A stretch of 64,000 nucleotides of DNA, taken from contig NZ_BMUY01000001.1 in the NCBI RefSeq assembly GCF_014650435.1, positions 620,001 through 684,000 on the forward strand. Reading direction: 5' to 3'. Source of the DNA: Streptomyces tendae (GTDB lineage: Bacteria; Actinomycetota; Actinomycetes; Streptomycetales; Streptomycetaceae). The translations under genes and the position numbers were made by a program. This document shows, in pieces, positions 51,420 to 59,443 of this stretch (position 1 is the stretch's first letter; each line of letters begins with the position of its first letter). The notes under the pieces are model-generated. The model saw nothing but the letters and a program-made list of their open reading frames with translations. It was not told the origin of the DNA and did no database searches.

Positions 51420-52919
51420 ATGAACCAGCACCCCGGACCCGTCGTCACCACCGCGCAGGGCGCCGTCCGCGGCCTGCGCCAGGGCGACACCCGCACCTTC
51501 CTGAACATCCCGTACGCCGCCCCGCCCCGCGGCACGAGCAGGTTCGCCCCGCCGCAGCCGCACGAGCCGTGGGACGGCGTACGGGACGCCACCGTGCCGG
51601 GACCCAACGCCCCGCAGGCCGCGCGCAGGCTCGGCGACATCGACATGACCCCCTACTTCGGCACCGGCTGGAGCCGCGGCGAGGACTACCTCACCGTCAA
51701 CGTCTTCGCGCCCGCCGCCGGAGGTGACGCAGGTGACGCCCTGCCGGTCATGGTGTTCGTCCACGGCGGCGGTTTCGTCGCCGGATCGACGCGGGCCGCC
51801 CTGTACGACGGCTCCGCGTTCGCCCGTGACGGTGTCGTCCTCGTCACCCTCAACTACCGGCTCGGGATCGCCGGGTTCCTCGACGTCCCCGGGGCGCCCG
51901 CCAACCGCGGTCTGCTCGACGTCGTCGCCGCGCTGCGCTGGGTCCGGGAGAACGTCTCCGCCTTCGGCGGCGACCCGCGCAACGTCACCCTCTTCGGCCA
52001 GTCGGCCGGGGCGACCATCGTCGGCGGCGTCCTCGCCACCCCCGAGGCCGCCGGGCTGTTCCGCCGGGCGATCGTGCAGAGCGGCAGCGGCCTGGGCGCG
52101 TTCACGCCCGAGCAGGCCGCCCGTGTCACCCGCGCCGCGGCCGGGGCCCTGGGCGTCGAGCCCCACGTGGACGCCTTCGGCCCCATCCCGGACGAGCGGC
52201 TCGTCGAGGCGGCCGCCGGGCTGGCGGGCATCGACCTGCGGACCGGGACCCACGGCGACCCGCTGATCGGCCTCAGCCCCTTCAGCCTGGTCCTGGACAC
52301 CCAGCCCGCCGCGTCCGTCGCCGCCGGTCGCGCCGCCGACGTCGACCTGCTCGTCGGCACCAACGCCGAGGAGGGCAACCTCTACCTGGTCCCGGTGGGC
52401 AAGTACGCCACCTCGACCGCCGCCGACGTCGACGAGGCCGCCGCACGCTCGCACCCCGATCCCGCGCGGCTCGTCGAGACCTACCGAGCGGCACGCCCCG
52501 GGGCGTCCTTCGCGGAACTGCGCTCCGCCATCATGGGCGACGCCCTGTTCGGCGCGGGCAGCCGCGCTCTGGCCGACGCCCATGCCGCCCACCCGCGGTC
52601 CGCCACCTACGCCTACCGGTTCGCCTGGCGCTCCCTCGCCCTGGACGGCGAACTGGGCGCCACCCACGGGGTCGAACTGCCCTTCGTGTTCGACCTCGCG
52701 GACCGGCCGGAACTCCACGGCCCGGCCGCCCTGCTCGGCCCCGACGACGCCCCCGAGGACCTCGCCGGCCGCGTCCACGAGACCTGGATCCGGTTCGCCA
52801 GGACCGGCGACCCCGGCTGGGACCCGTACGACACCGACCGCCGGGTCACGATGTGCATCGACGCCGAGTGGACGAGGGTCGACGACCCCCGCGGCCGGGA
52901 ACGGCGGGCCTGGAGCTGA
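51420..52919 (+). CDS. Carboxylesterase/lipase family protein (type B, PnbA-like)
   Basis: The 499-aa protein shows the type-B carboxylesterase pattern. It has the oxyanion loop V-F-V-H-G-G-G-F-V-A-G near residues 110-120, nucleophile serine in F-G-Q-S-A-G-A near 195-201, and the acid G-T-N-A-E-E-G near 311-317. The histidine is in G-V-E-L-P-F-V-F after A-T-H. It should hydrolyse carboxylic esters in the cytosol (no signal peptide). The start is uncertain: ATG 51420 is conservative, but ATG 51288 overlapping the MBL stop would add 44 residues including the 27-bp repeats. Confidence 0.88.
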   Translation: MNQHPGPVVTTAQGAVRGLRQGDTRTFLNIPYAAPPRGTSRFAPPQPHEPWDGVRDATVPGPNAPQAARRLGDIDMTPYFGTGWSRGEDYLTVNVFAPAAGGDAGDALPVMVFVHGGGFVAGSTRAALYDGSAFARDGVVLVTLNYRLGIAGFLDVPGAPANRGLLDVVAALRWVRENVSAFGGDPRNVTLFGQSAGATIVGGVLATPEAAGLFRRAIVQSGSGLGAFTPEQAARVTRAAAGALGVEPHVDAFGPIPDERLVEAAAGLAGIDLRTGTHGDPLIGLSPFSLVLDTQPAASVAAGRAADVDLLVGTNAEEGNLYLVPVGKYATSTAADVDEAAARSHPDPARLVETYRAARPGASFAELRSAIMGDALFGAGSRALADAHAAHPRSATYAYRFAWRSLALDGELGATHGVELPFVFDLADRPELHGPAALLGPDDAPEDLAGRVHETWIRFARTGDPGWDPYDTDRRVTMCIDAEWTRVDDPRGRERRAWS

Positions 52920-52926
52920 ACGCGGG

Positions 52927-53526
52927 TCAGTCGTGGGGGCCGTGTCCGGGCCCGCCCAGGCCCTCGACGGCGATCCCCATGAGCCGGGTGGCGTGCTGCG
53001 CGGCGTCGGAGGCGTGTTCGGCCGTGAGGGACACCGCGTTGGCGAGGGAGACCAGTTCGACGACGGTCACGTCGTCGCGGACGGTTCCGTCGTGCTGGGC
53101 GCGGGCAAGGAGGTCGCCGCCCGCGTCCATCAGCAGTTGCTCGCAGCGCGAGTCCGGAGAGGACGACGCGGTCGTGCCCGTTGCCTGCAGCAGGGCACGG
53201 GCGGCGCCGCGCGTCACGGCACCGAAGACCGCCAGGGACGTCAGCCATTTCGCCAGGGCGGTCGCGGGCGGGTACTCGCGTGCCAGGGACCGGGCCTCGC
53301 CGCAGAGCTGCGCCACGCGCTCCTGGAAGACGGCCTGGAGCAGGCCCCACCGGGACGGGAAGTGGCGGTGCAGCGTGGCGGAGCCGACGCCGGCCCGCCG
53401 TGCGATCTCCTCCAGCGAGGCGTCGGCTCCGCGCCGGGCGACTTCGGCCGCGGCGGCCTCGAGGATCCGATCGTAGTTGCGGCGTGCGTCCGCGCGCTTG
53501 GGCGGGCCCGGATTCTCCCTGCTCAC
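52927..53526 (-). CDS. TetR family transcriptional regulator
   Basis: GTG 53526 with GGAAGGAG nine bases upstream gives 199 residues. The N-terminal HTH is R-I-L-E-A-A-A-A-E-V-A-R-R-G and L-E-E-I-A-R-R-A-G-V-G-S-A-T-L-H-R-H-F, with the S-x-x-T-L-x-x-H-F end typical of the family. The C-terminal ligand pocket is of the TetR_C_33 kind. It is divergent from the NADP-dependent oxidoreductase, whose promoter holds a G/C palindrome, and likely represses it. Confidence 0.92.
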   Translation of the reverse strand: MSRENPGPPKRADARRNYDRILEAAAAEVARRGADASLEEIARRAGVGSATLHRHFPSRWGLLQAVFQERVAQLCGEARSLAREYPPATALAKWLTSLAVFGAVTRGAARALLQATGTTASSSPDSRCEQLLMDAGGDLLARAQHDGTVRDDVTVVELVSLANAVSLTAEHASDAAQHATRLMGIAVEGLGGPGHGPHD

Positions 53527-53598
53527 GCTCGTAATCTCCTTCCTCGCCGGTAAAGCGGGGTGCCACCCCATTCTTGCACCGCCGTGCGGCTCCGCCGT

Positions 53599-53628
53599 TT
53601 GACATTAAGTGGGGGGTGCCCCCATATT
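53599..53628 (+). promoter_or_regulatory. Promoter with embedded palindrome for the NADP oxidoreductase gene
   Basis: TTGACA (53599-53604) and CATATT (53623-53628) are 18 bp apart. Between them TGGGGG-GTG-CCCCCA (53610-53624) is an inverted repeat ideally placed for TetR-type repression. Related GGGGTGCCACCCC (53555-53567) and GGGGCACCCC (53641-53650) blocks flank it. Confidence 0.65.
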
Positions 53629-53680
53629 CAAGAAAGCGGAGGGGCACCCCGTTTTTGTCCACGACACAGGAGACGAAGGC

Positions 53681-54637
53681 ATGCGCGCCGTACAGTTCGA
53701 CCGATTTGGCCCGCCCGACGTTCTGCGCGTCGCCGACGTCCCCGCGCCCCGGCCGGGCCCCGGCGAAGTCCTCGTCGACGTGCACGCCGCGAGCGTGGAC
53801 GCCGGCGAGACCGCCTTCCGAGCGGGCAAGATGCGCCGGGTGACGCGCGTGCGCTTCCCGCGCGGCCTGGGCAGCGACTTCGCCGGCCGGGTCGCGGCCG
53901 TCGGCGACGGCGTACGCGCCTGGGGCGTCGGGGACGCGGTGTGGGGTCTCATGCCGCACCTCACCTTCGGCGCCATCGCCGACCACGTCGCCGTGCCCGA
54001 GCAGCGGCTCGCCCGCGCTCCGGAGAACCTGAGCCCGGTCGAGGCCGCCGCCCTGCCGGTGGTGGGCACCACGGCGATGACGGCCCTGATCGGCAAGGCG
54101 CGACTCCAGCCCGGGGAAAGGCTCCTGGTCCGCGGCGCCACCGGCGGCGTCGGCAGCATCGCGGTGCAACTGGGCAAGGCGCTCGGCGCGCACGTGACCG
54201 CCCTCGCCGGCGCCCGCAACCTCGACTGGATCACCCGGCTCGGTGCGGACGAGGCCGTGGACTACCGCACGACCCGGCCGGAGGACCTCGACCGCTTCGA
54301 CGTGATCGTCGACGTCGTCGGCACCGACCTGGGTGCCTACCAGGCGCGGCTGGCCCGCGGAGGGCGTCTGGTCGCCCTCTCCTTCGACTCGGACCGCGTC
54401 GTCTCCTCCATGCTCGGCACCGCGCTGCGGGCGGCCGCCGCTCCCCGGCGCGTCAAGATGTTCAGCAACAACCCGTCGGCCGACCGGATCGCCGACCTCA
54501 CCCGGGCCGTCGAGGCGGGAACGATCCGGCCGGTGATCGACACCGTTTTCCCCGTGCACGACATCGCGGCGGTCCATCGGCGGCTCGAATCCGGCGGTGT
54601 GCGCGGCAAGTACGTCATCGACATGCGGCTCTCCTGA
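53681..54637 (+). CDS. NADP-dependent alcohol dehydrogenase / quinone oxidoreductase (MDR family)
   Basis: ATG 53681 after AGGAGACGAAGG gives 318 residues. It has a GroES-like N-terminus (M-R-A-V-Q-F-D-R-F-G-P-P-D-V-L) and a Rossmann domain with V-R-G-A-T-G-G-V-G-S-I-A-V-Q-L near 148-162. There is no zinc-binding Cys/His set, so it belongs to the zeta-crystallin/quinone reductase branch. It should reduce quinones or enones with NADPH. It is under the control of the divergent TetR protein by position. Confidence 0.9.
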   Translation: MRAVQFDRFGPPDVLRVADVPAPRPGPGEVLVDVHAASVDAGETAFRAGKMRRVTRVRFPRGLGSDFAGRVAAVGDGVRAWGVGDAVWGLMPHLTFGAIADHVAVPEQRLARAPENLSPVEAAALPVVGTTAMTALIGKARLQPGERLLVRGATGGVGSIAVQLGKALGAHVTALAGARNLDWITRLGADEAVDYRTTRPEDLDRFDVIVDVVGTDLGAYQARLARGGRLVALSFDSDRVVSSMLGTALRAAAAPRRVKMFSNNPSADRIADLTRAVEAGTIRPVIDTVFPVHDIAAVHRRLESGGVRGKYVIDMRLS

Positions 54638-54751
54638 CCCGGTCCAGGACCGTGCCGGCCGGTCAGTGCGTCAGCGGATCAGTGCATCCGTGCGTGGCGC
54701 GGCAGCGCGTCCGCGTACGTCCGTGCGTCGGCGGGTCGGCGGGTCGGTGGG

Positions 54752-56056
54752 TCAGCGTTTCAGCGCGCACTCCGCCGCCGCCACCACCGTGCGGGTCTGG
54801 AGGGCCACCTGGTCGGGCACGGGCACCCAGCGCAGTCGCAGGGACTGCTCGAAGTCCGTGCACCAGGTGGTGAAGAGCTCGTCCAGCTCGTGGTGGAGTA
54901 CGTCGGCCGCCGGGTCGCCGGCCGCCCGCAGCAGCCGCAGCAGGAGCCCGGCCGCGCGCAGCGGCTGGCGGCGTGCGACGACCTCGAGGGCGCTGATCCC
55001 GGCCGTCGTCAGCCGGGGTGGGGCCGCGGTGCGGGAACCCTCGTCCGGCTGCCGGAGCAGGGGCTCCCAGGATTCGGCCACCAGGTCGTACAGGCCGTCG
55101 GCCATCCACTCGAGTACGCGTCTGGGCGGGCTGTCCCCGGCCGGCGGCAGGAAGCCCCGGGCCTTCTCGAAGACGGCGGTCACCTGCCGTCCGCTCTCCC
55201 GCACCAGCCCGGACAGCTCGCGCAGGGCACCGGTCGGGTCGGGGTGCGGGGACGTGTCGTCGGCCGTACCGGTGGCCCACAGGGGGACCTCGACGATCGC
55301 CGTGACACCGCCGTACCGCTGGGGCGCGCACCAGGTGGACAGGCCGATGTTCTCGGAGCCGGCCGCCAGCCGGGCGGTGCTGTCCGGCGGGGGCAGGACG
55401 TGGATGCCGGGGGCCGGGTTCTCCCAGTACAGGGCGTCGTACGTGCCGTGCTGGACCGGGACGCCGACCGAGGTGGCGGACGCGCGGAAGGGTGCCGCGA
55501 GGCCGGGGAGGCCGCGGGTCAGCTGGACCCACGTGCCGCCGGCGTCGACGCTGTGCAGCGAGCACTGGAGAACGGGCCGCAGCTCGTCGATCGCGTCGAG
55601 CAGCGCACGGCTCTCCGGGAGTCGCCGCCCCTCGATGGGCGCCCACTCCGGCTGCTCCGCCGCGACCGGTCGGAAGGCGGCGCGGTAGTAGCGGTCAAGG
55701 GTGTGTCCGGGAGCGGCCGTCGCCGCCTCCAGGCCCTCGCTCAGGGCCGCGCCGTCCGGGTCGAGACACAGGACGATGTCCCAGGTGACGGTGTCGGGGT
55801 CGGTCGCCCTGGACCGGCGGTCGCCGTCGGCCACCCGCTCCGCCAGGGCCAGCGCGGTCGCGCCGCCCACCGGCTCGTCCGAGTGCGGCCGGGCCACCAC
55901 CAGGACGTGCCGCGGCCCATGGCCCACGGACAGCATCAGGATCGGTCGGCCGGCCCGGGAGGTGCCGATCCGGCGCAGGCGGCAGGCCCCGGGGAACCGG
56001 GAGACCAGCCGCCGCGCCGACTCGGTGACCTCCGCGACCGTGAGGTAGCGCTGCAT
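54752..56056 (-). CDS. M14 family zinc carboxypeptidase in a peptide-modification locus
   Basis: ATG 56056 (MQRYLTVAEVTESARRLVSR) gives 434 residues. The M14 zinc ligands are A-R-P-H-S-D-E-P (His58, Glu61) and the later L-Q-C-S-L-H-S-V-D. The catalytic Glu is in A-I-V-E-V-P-L-W. There is no signal peptide, so it acts in the cytosol, unlike most M14 enzymes. It starts 13 bp after the stop of the 25-aa peptide gene and depends on it for translation. The simplest role is trimming the C-terminus of that peptide before or after modification. Confidence 0.88.
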   Translation of the reverse strand: MQRYLTVAEVTESARRLVSRFPGACRLRRIGTSRAGRPILMLSVGHGPRHVLVVARPHSDEPVGGATALALAERVADGDRRSRATDPDTVTWDIVLCLDPDGAALSEGLEAATAAPGHTLDRYYRAAFRPVAAEQPEWAPIEGRRLPESRALLDAIDELRPVLQCSLHSVDAGGTWVQLTRGLPGLAAPFRASATSVGVPVQHGTYDALYWENPAPGIHVLPPPDSTARLAAGSENIGLSTWCAPQRYGGVTAIVEVPLWATGTADDTSPHPDPTGALRELSGLVRESGRQVTAVFEKARGFLPPAGDSPPRRVLEWMADGLYDLVAESWEPLLRQPDEGSRTAAPPRLTTAGISALEVVARRQPLRAAGLLLRLLRAAGDPAADVLHHELDELFTTWCTDFEQSLRLRWVPVPDQVALQTRTVVAAAECALKR

Positions 56057-56069
56057 GGGGCGCGTCCGG

Positions 56070-56147
56070 TCAGGCGCCGCCGTTGCCACCGCTGTCGCCC
56101 GTGGTCTCCTTCTTGTCCAGCGGACGGATCTCGATCTTGTTCGCCAT
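56070..56147 (-). CDS. 25-aa peptide gene, candidate RiPP precursor
   Basis: ATG 56147 has an ideal ribosome site (GGAAGGAG, five bases away). The product has a charged leader-like N-terminus, MANKIEIRPLDKKETT, and a Gly-rich tail, GDSGGNGGA. It is too short for standard ORF calling. The next gene, 13 bp later, is an M14 carboxypeptidase, and the divergent operon encodes an E1-like ThiF enzyme and an M50 protease, each with a PqqD-like N-terminal domain of the kind that binds leader peptides. This context makes it the probable substrate. The peptide matches no RiPP class I know. Confidence 0.7.
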   Translation of the reverse strand: MANKIEIRPLDKKETTGDSGGNGGA

Positions 56148-56165
56148 GCCGTCTCCTTCCGATGG

Positions 56166-56237
56166 TGCCTGCGATGCCCGCCGTGCCCGCAGTACACGAG
56201 GTGCCTGCCGTGCCTGTGGTGCACGCGGTGCCCGTGG
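56166..56237. repeat. Eight tandem degenerate 9-bp units upstream of the peptide gene
   Basis: Units such as TGCCTGCGA, TGCCCGCCG, TGCCTGCCG and TGCACGCGG repeat with period 9 between the ribosome site of the peptide gene and the rest of the divergent promoter region. On the + strand they would read V-P-A/V-H-E-like triplets in frame with the ThiF gene, but no start with a ribosome site precedes them. Confidence 0.65.
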
Positions 56238-56341
56238 GTGTGCGGGGCACTCTGTGCCCTTGCCAGCGTTCGCCCACCCCGTCACTGTTGTCAACGTCCC
56301 TTGTAGACCGTGCGGTTGGGGAATGCGAGGTTGGCGCGAAA

Positions 56342-57544
56342 ATGACGGTGCACGCGATGCGGCGGCCCCGGATCAAGCCGGAGCACCGCGCCTACCGGAC
56401 CGTGGACGGGCACGTGCGGATCGGCAGCGTCGTCCACGGCATCGGCGCCGAGGTCAAGGACCCCGACGGCTGGGTCTGGACGCTGGTCCGGGCCATGGAC
56501 GGGACGCGGGCGGCCGCGGACGTCGTCGCCGAGGTGTCCGGGCGCCACCCGGAACTGCGGCTGGCCGCCCCGGACATCGTCCAGGCGATGACGGACCTGA
56601 CCGACGCCGGGTACGTCGAGGACGCCGGTGCGCCGCCGCCCGCGGAACTGTCCGAGCGGGAACGCGAGCGCCACAGCAGGGGCATGACCCTGATGCGCTG
56701 GATGGACCTGCGGCCCAGGAGCAGTCCCTGGGACCCGCAGGTGCTGCTCCGCCGGGCCCGGGTCCTGCTGGTCGGCGCCGGCGGTACCGGCTCGGCCGCC
56801 GCCCGGGACCTGGTGGCGTCGGGAGTGGGACGGCTGCACTGCGTCGAACCGGACGTGGTCGAACTGTCCAACCTCAACCGGCAGACCCTCTTCGGCGAAC
56901 GCGACGTCGGCAGACCCAAGATCGACGCGGTGCTCGCCGCGCTGCGCGCGCTCAACGCGGGCACCGAGGTCACCGGCGAGCGGCGCGAGGTGCGCGGCCC
57001 GGCGGACCTCGAGGACCTGCTGACCGGTGCCGCTGGTGCCGACGGCGCCCCGGGATACGACGCGCTGCTGCTCGCCGCCGACCGGCCCGCCACGATCCGC
57101 AGGTGGGCCAACCAGGTCTGCCTGGCCTCGGGGACGCCGTGGGCGGAGGCGGGCTATCGCGGGCCGCTGGTCAGCGTGGGGGTCTTCACGCCGGGCCGGG
57201 GCGCGTGCTGGCAGTGCCTGCGCGACGCCGAGATCGAGCGGCGCGACCTGCGGCTCGCCCCGGGACAGGACGAGGACGTGGCCTCGCCCCGGATGCCGTG
57301 GAATCCGGCCAACGCCGTGACCGCGGGCCTGTCCGGTGGGCTGCTGGCCCACGCCGCCCTGATGCTGCTGTGCGGCGTCCCGCCGGTGGAACCCGGCTGC
57401 CGGTTCGGCCTCAACCTCATGGTGCCGGGCGACCCGGTCCTGCAACGCTCGCCGCGGCGCCCCGACTGCCCGGCCTGCCGCCCGGCGGAGCCCGATCCGG
57501 CACCGGCCCAGCGTTCCGGCTCCGGCGGCCGGGGTCCCTCGTGA
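56342..57544 (+). CDS. E1-like ThiF family adenylyltransferase with PqqD-like N-terminal domain
   Basis: The 400-aa protein has a PqqD/RRE-like winged helix at about residues 20-95 (V-R-I-G-S-V-V-H-G-I-G-A-E-V-K-D). The ThiF/MoeB adenylation domain has L-L-V-G-A-G-G-T-G-S (142-151), the E-L-S-N-L-N-R-Q box with Arg180, Asp247 and a four-cysteine zinc site C-W-Q-C (289-292) and C-P-A-C (376-379). All residues for ATP use are intact, unlike degenerate ThiF-like docking proteins. It should adenylate a peptide C-terminus. Its stop overlaps the M50 gene (GTGA). Confidence 0.87.
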   Translation: MTVHAMRRPRIKPEHRAYRTVDGHVRIGSVVHGIGAEVKDPDGWVWTLVRAMDGTRAAADVVAEVSGRHPELRLAAPDIVQAMTDLTDAGYVEDAGAPPPAELSERERERHSRGMTLMRWMDLRPRSSPWDPQVLLRRARVLLVGAGGTGSAAARDLVASGVGRLHCVEPDVVELSNLNRQTLFGERDVGRPKIDAVLAALRALNAGTEVTGERREVRGPADLEDLLTGAAGADGAPGYDALLLAADRPATIRRWANQVCLASGTPWAEAGYRGPLVSVGVFTPGRGACWQCLRDAEIERRDLRLAPGQDEDVASPRMPWNPANAVTAGLSGGLLAHAALMLLCGVPPVEPGCRFGLNLMVPGDPVLQRSPRRPDCPACRPAEPDPAPAQRSGSGGRGPS

Positions 57545-58875
57545 CCGACACCGCCGGGCCCGCGGCCGACGCCTCCGAGGCCGACACCGCGGCCGACGCC
57601 GCGGGCGCCGACGCCGCCGTGAGCACCGCCGCCGACGGCCCGCCCCGGATCACGCCGACGACCCGTGTCCTCCTGCACGACCTGGCCGTACGACGGGACC
57701 GGGACGAGTGGATCGTGGGCCGCATGGCCACCCGGACCTTCGTCGCCCTGCCCGCGGCCGGGGCGCGTGCGGTGGAACTCCTCGGCGCGGGGCTGAGCGT
57801 GGGGCGCACGGAGGAGTCGCTGCGCGCCGAGACCGGGGAGGAGTTCGACATCGCGGACTTCGTCGGGGACCTGGCCGCGCTGGGATTCGTGGCCCGGATC
57901 GGCGACCACGCGGTGCCGGATGCCGAACCGCCGCGGGCGTCACTGCCGTGGCTGCGCCCCCGCCACGTCCGCCTCGCCCTGCACCCGGTGCTCCCGCTGC
58001 TCGTCGGGGCGCTGCTGGTGGCCGCCGCCGTCGTCCTGGTGCGCCGCCCCGACCTGCTGCCGGGCTACCGCGACCTGCTGTGGAGCCGCCACGGCAGCGT
58101 GGTGCTGCTGAGCGGGGCGGCGGCCGGGTGGACGCTGCTGCTGGCCCATGAACTGGCGCACCTGGTCACCGCCCGTGCGGCGGGTGTGCCGGGGAAGATG
58201 CGGCTGGGCACCCGGCTCCAGTTCCTCGTCATGCAGACCGACATCAGTGGCATCGAACTCGCCCCCCGACGGCACCGGCTGACGGCCTATCTGGCCGGTA
58301 TCGCCCTCAACCTGTCCGTCGCCTCGTCCCTGGTCCTGGTCCTCGCCCTGACGGAGCCCGGCACGACCGCCCACCGGTTGCTGGCGGCGGCCCTGTTGCT
58401 GGCCCTGCTGCCCCTGCCCTTCCAGTGCATGGTCTTCACCCGCACGGACCTGTACTTCGTCCTCCAGGACCTCACCGGCTGCCGAGATCTGTACGGCGAC
58501 GGTCTGGCGTACGCCCGGTACCGGGCCCGGCGGTCGATGCGCTCGATGCGGACCGTGCGCCGTGGGGTGCGTGCGGGGGACCGGGACGGCGACCCCAGTG
58601 CCCGGTTGCCCGCCCACGAGCGCCGGGCCGTCCGCCTCTACAGCGTCGTCCTGGTGGTCGGCACGGCCGCCTGCCTGACGTTCATGGCCGCGGTCACGCT
58701 GCCCGTCGACGTCGCCCTCCTGGTCCGGGCGGTGCGCGGCCTGGGGCCGGGCCACGGCCTCGCCGGGAACGCCGACGCGGTGACGGTGCTGGTGGTGCTG
58801 GGCGGGGTCAACGTCCTCTGGCTGGTCACCTGGTGGCGCAACCGCCGCTCACGCGGGTCCGCGAGCGCGGCCTGA
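57541..58875 (+). CDS. M50-type intramembrane zinc metalloprotease with PqqD-like N-terminus
   Basis: GTG 57541 overlaps the ThiF stop. The 444-aa protein starts with an Ala/Asp/Thr-rich tract (1-34), then a PqqD-like domain (about 35-125: F-V-A-L-P-A-A-G-A-R-A-V-E-L-L). A membrane domain with about seven helices follows. The protease motif H-E-L-A-H is at 203-207, and F-T-R-T-D-L-Y-F-V-L-Q-D-L supplies the distal Asp. This is the putative-peptide-zinc-metalloprotease branch linked to processing and export of modified peptides. Coupling with ThiF indicates a shared task. Confidence 0.87.
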   Translation: MTDTAGPAADASEADTAADAAGADAAVSTAADGPPRITPTTRVLLHDLAVRRDRDEWIVGRMATRTFVALPAAGARAVELLGAGLSVGRTEESLRAETGEEFDIADFVGDLAALGFVARIGDHAVPDAEPPRASLPWLRPRHVRLALHPVLPLLVGALLVAAAVVLVRRPDLLPGYRDLLWSRHGSVVLLSGAAAGWTLLLAHELAHLVTARAAGVPGKMRLGTRLQFLVMQTDISGIELAPRRHRLTAYLAGIALNLSVASSLVLVLALTEPGTTAHRLLAAALLLALLPLPFQCMVFTRTDLYFVLQDLTGCRDLYGDGLAYARYRARRSMRSMRTVRRGVRAGDRDGDPSARLPAHERRAVRLYSVVLVVGTAACLTFMAAVTLPVDVALLVRAVRGLGPGHGLAGNADAVTVLVVLGGVNVLWLVTWWRNRRSRGSASAA

Positions 58876-58908
58876 CGGCTTCCGGCCCCTCGACCGACCG
58901 GCGGCCCG

Positions 58909-59415
58909 TCAGCGCCCCGTGGTCCCGTCGATCAGTTCGCGCAGGATGTCCGCGTGGCCGGCGTGGCGGCCCGTCTCCTCGATCATGTGGGTCAGGGCCC
59001 ACCGGACGCTGGGCGCCGGGCGGCCGGGACGGGCCCGGGGGAGTGGTTCGCCGAGGTCGGCGCAGGCGTCGAGCACGCGGTTCGCCCGTTCGACGGCCGC
59101 GCGGTAGCGGGCGACGACCTCGGCCACGCCGTCCTCGGGAGCGGCCCGGAAGGTGGCCGGCCAGCTCCGTACCTCTTCTCCGAGGAAGAGGGCACGCTCG
59201 ACGTGGGTCAGGTGGTTGAGCAGCCCGAGCAGGTTGGTGCCCGACGGCACCGCGGCCGTGCGTACCTGCGGTTCCGGGGCGCCCTCGACCTTGCCGGCGA
59301 TCGAGGTCCGCAGGTAGTCGAGGAACCCGCGCAGGGTCTCGGCCTCGCCGCCGCCGGTCCGGGGCGGCGGGGTGTCCCGGCGGTGGGTGCGAGAGGTGCG
59401 GGGGGTAATGGGCAT
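58909..59415 (-). CDS. DinB family protein (DUF664 type)
   Basis: ATG 59415 with GAGGAGATCACC gives 168 residues. The family marks are L-R-G-F-L-D-Y-L-R, L-L-G-L-L-N-H-L-T-H-V-E-R near 61-73 and the C-terminal H-M-I-E-E-T-G-R-H-A-G-H-A-D-I-L-R. The latter provides His residues for a divalent metal in a four-helix bundle. Some DinB proteins are thiol-S-transferases using mycothiol or bacillithiol. It is encoded 28 bp downstream of the methyltransferase on the same strand. Confidence 0.88.
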   Translation of the reverse strand: MPITPRTSRTHRRDTPPPRTGGGEAETLRGFLDYLRTSIAGKVEGAPEPQVRTAAVPSGTNLLGLLNHLTHVERALFLGEEVRSWPATFRAAPEDGVAEVVARYRAAVERANRVLDACADLGEPLPRARPGRPAPSVRWALTHMIEETGRHAGHADILRELIDGTTGR

Positions 59416-59443
59416 GGTGATCTCCTCGTGGGATCGCGCCGGG

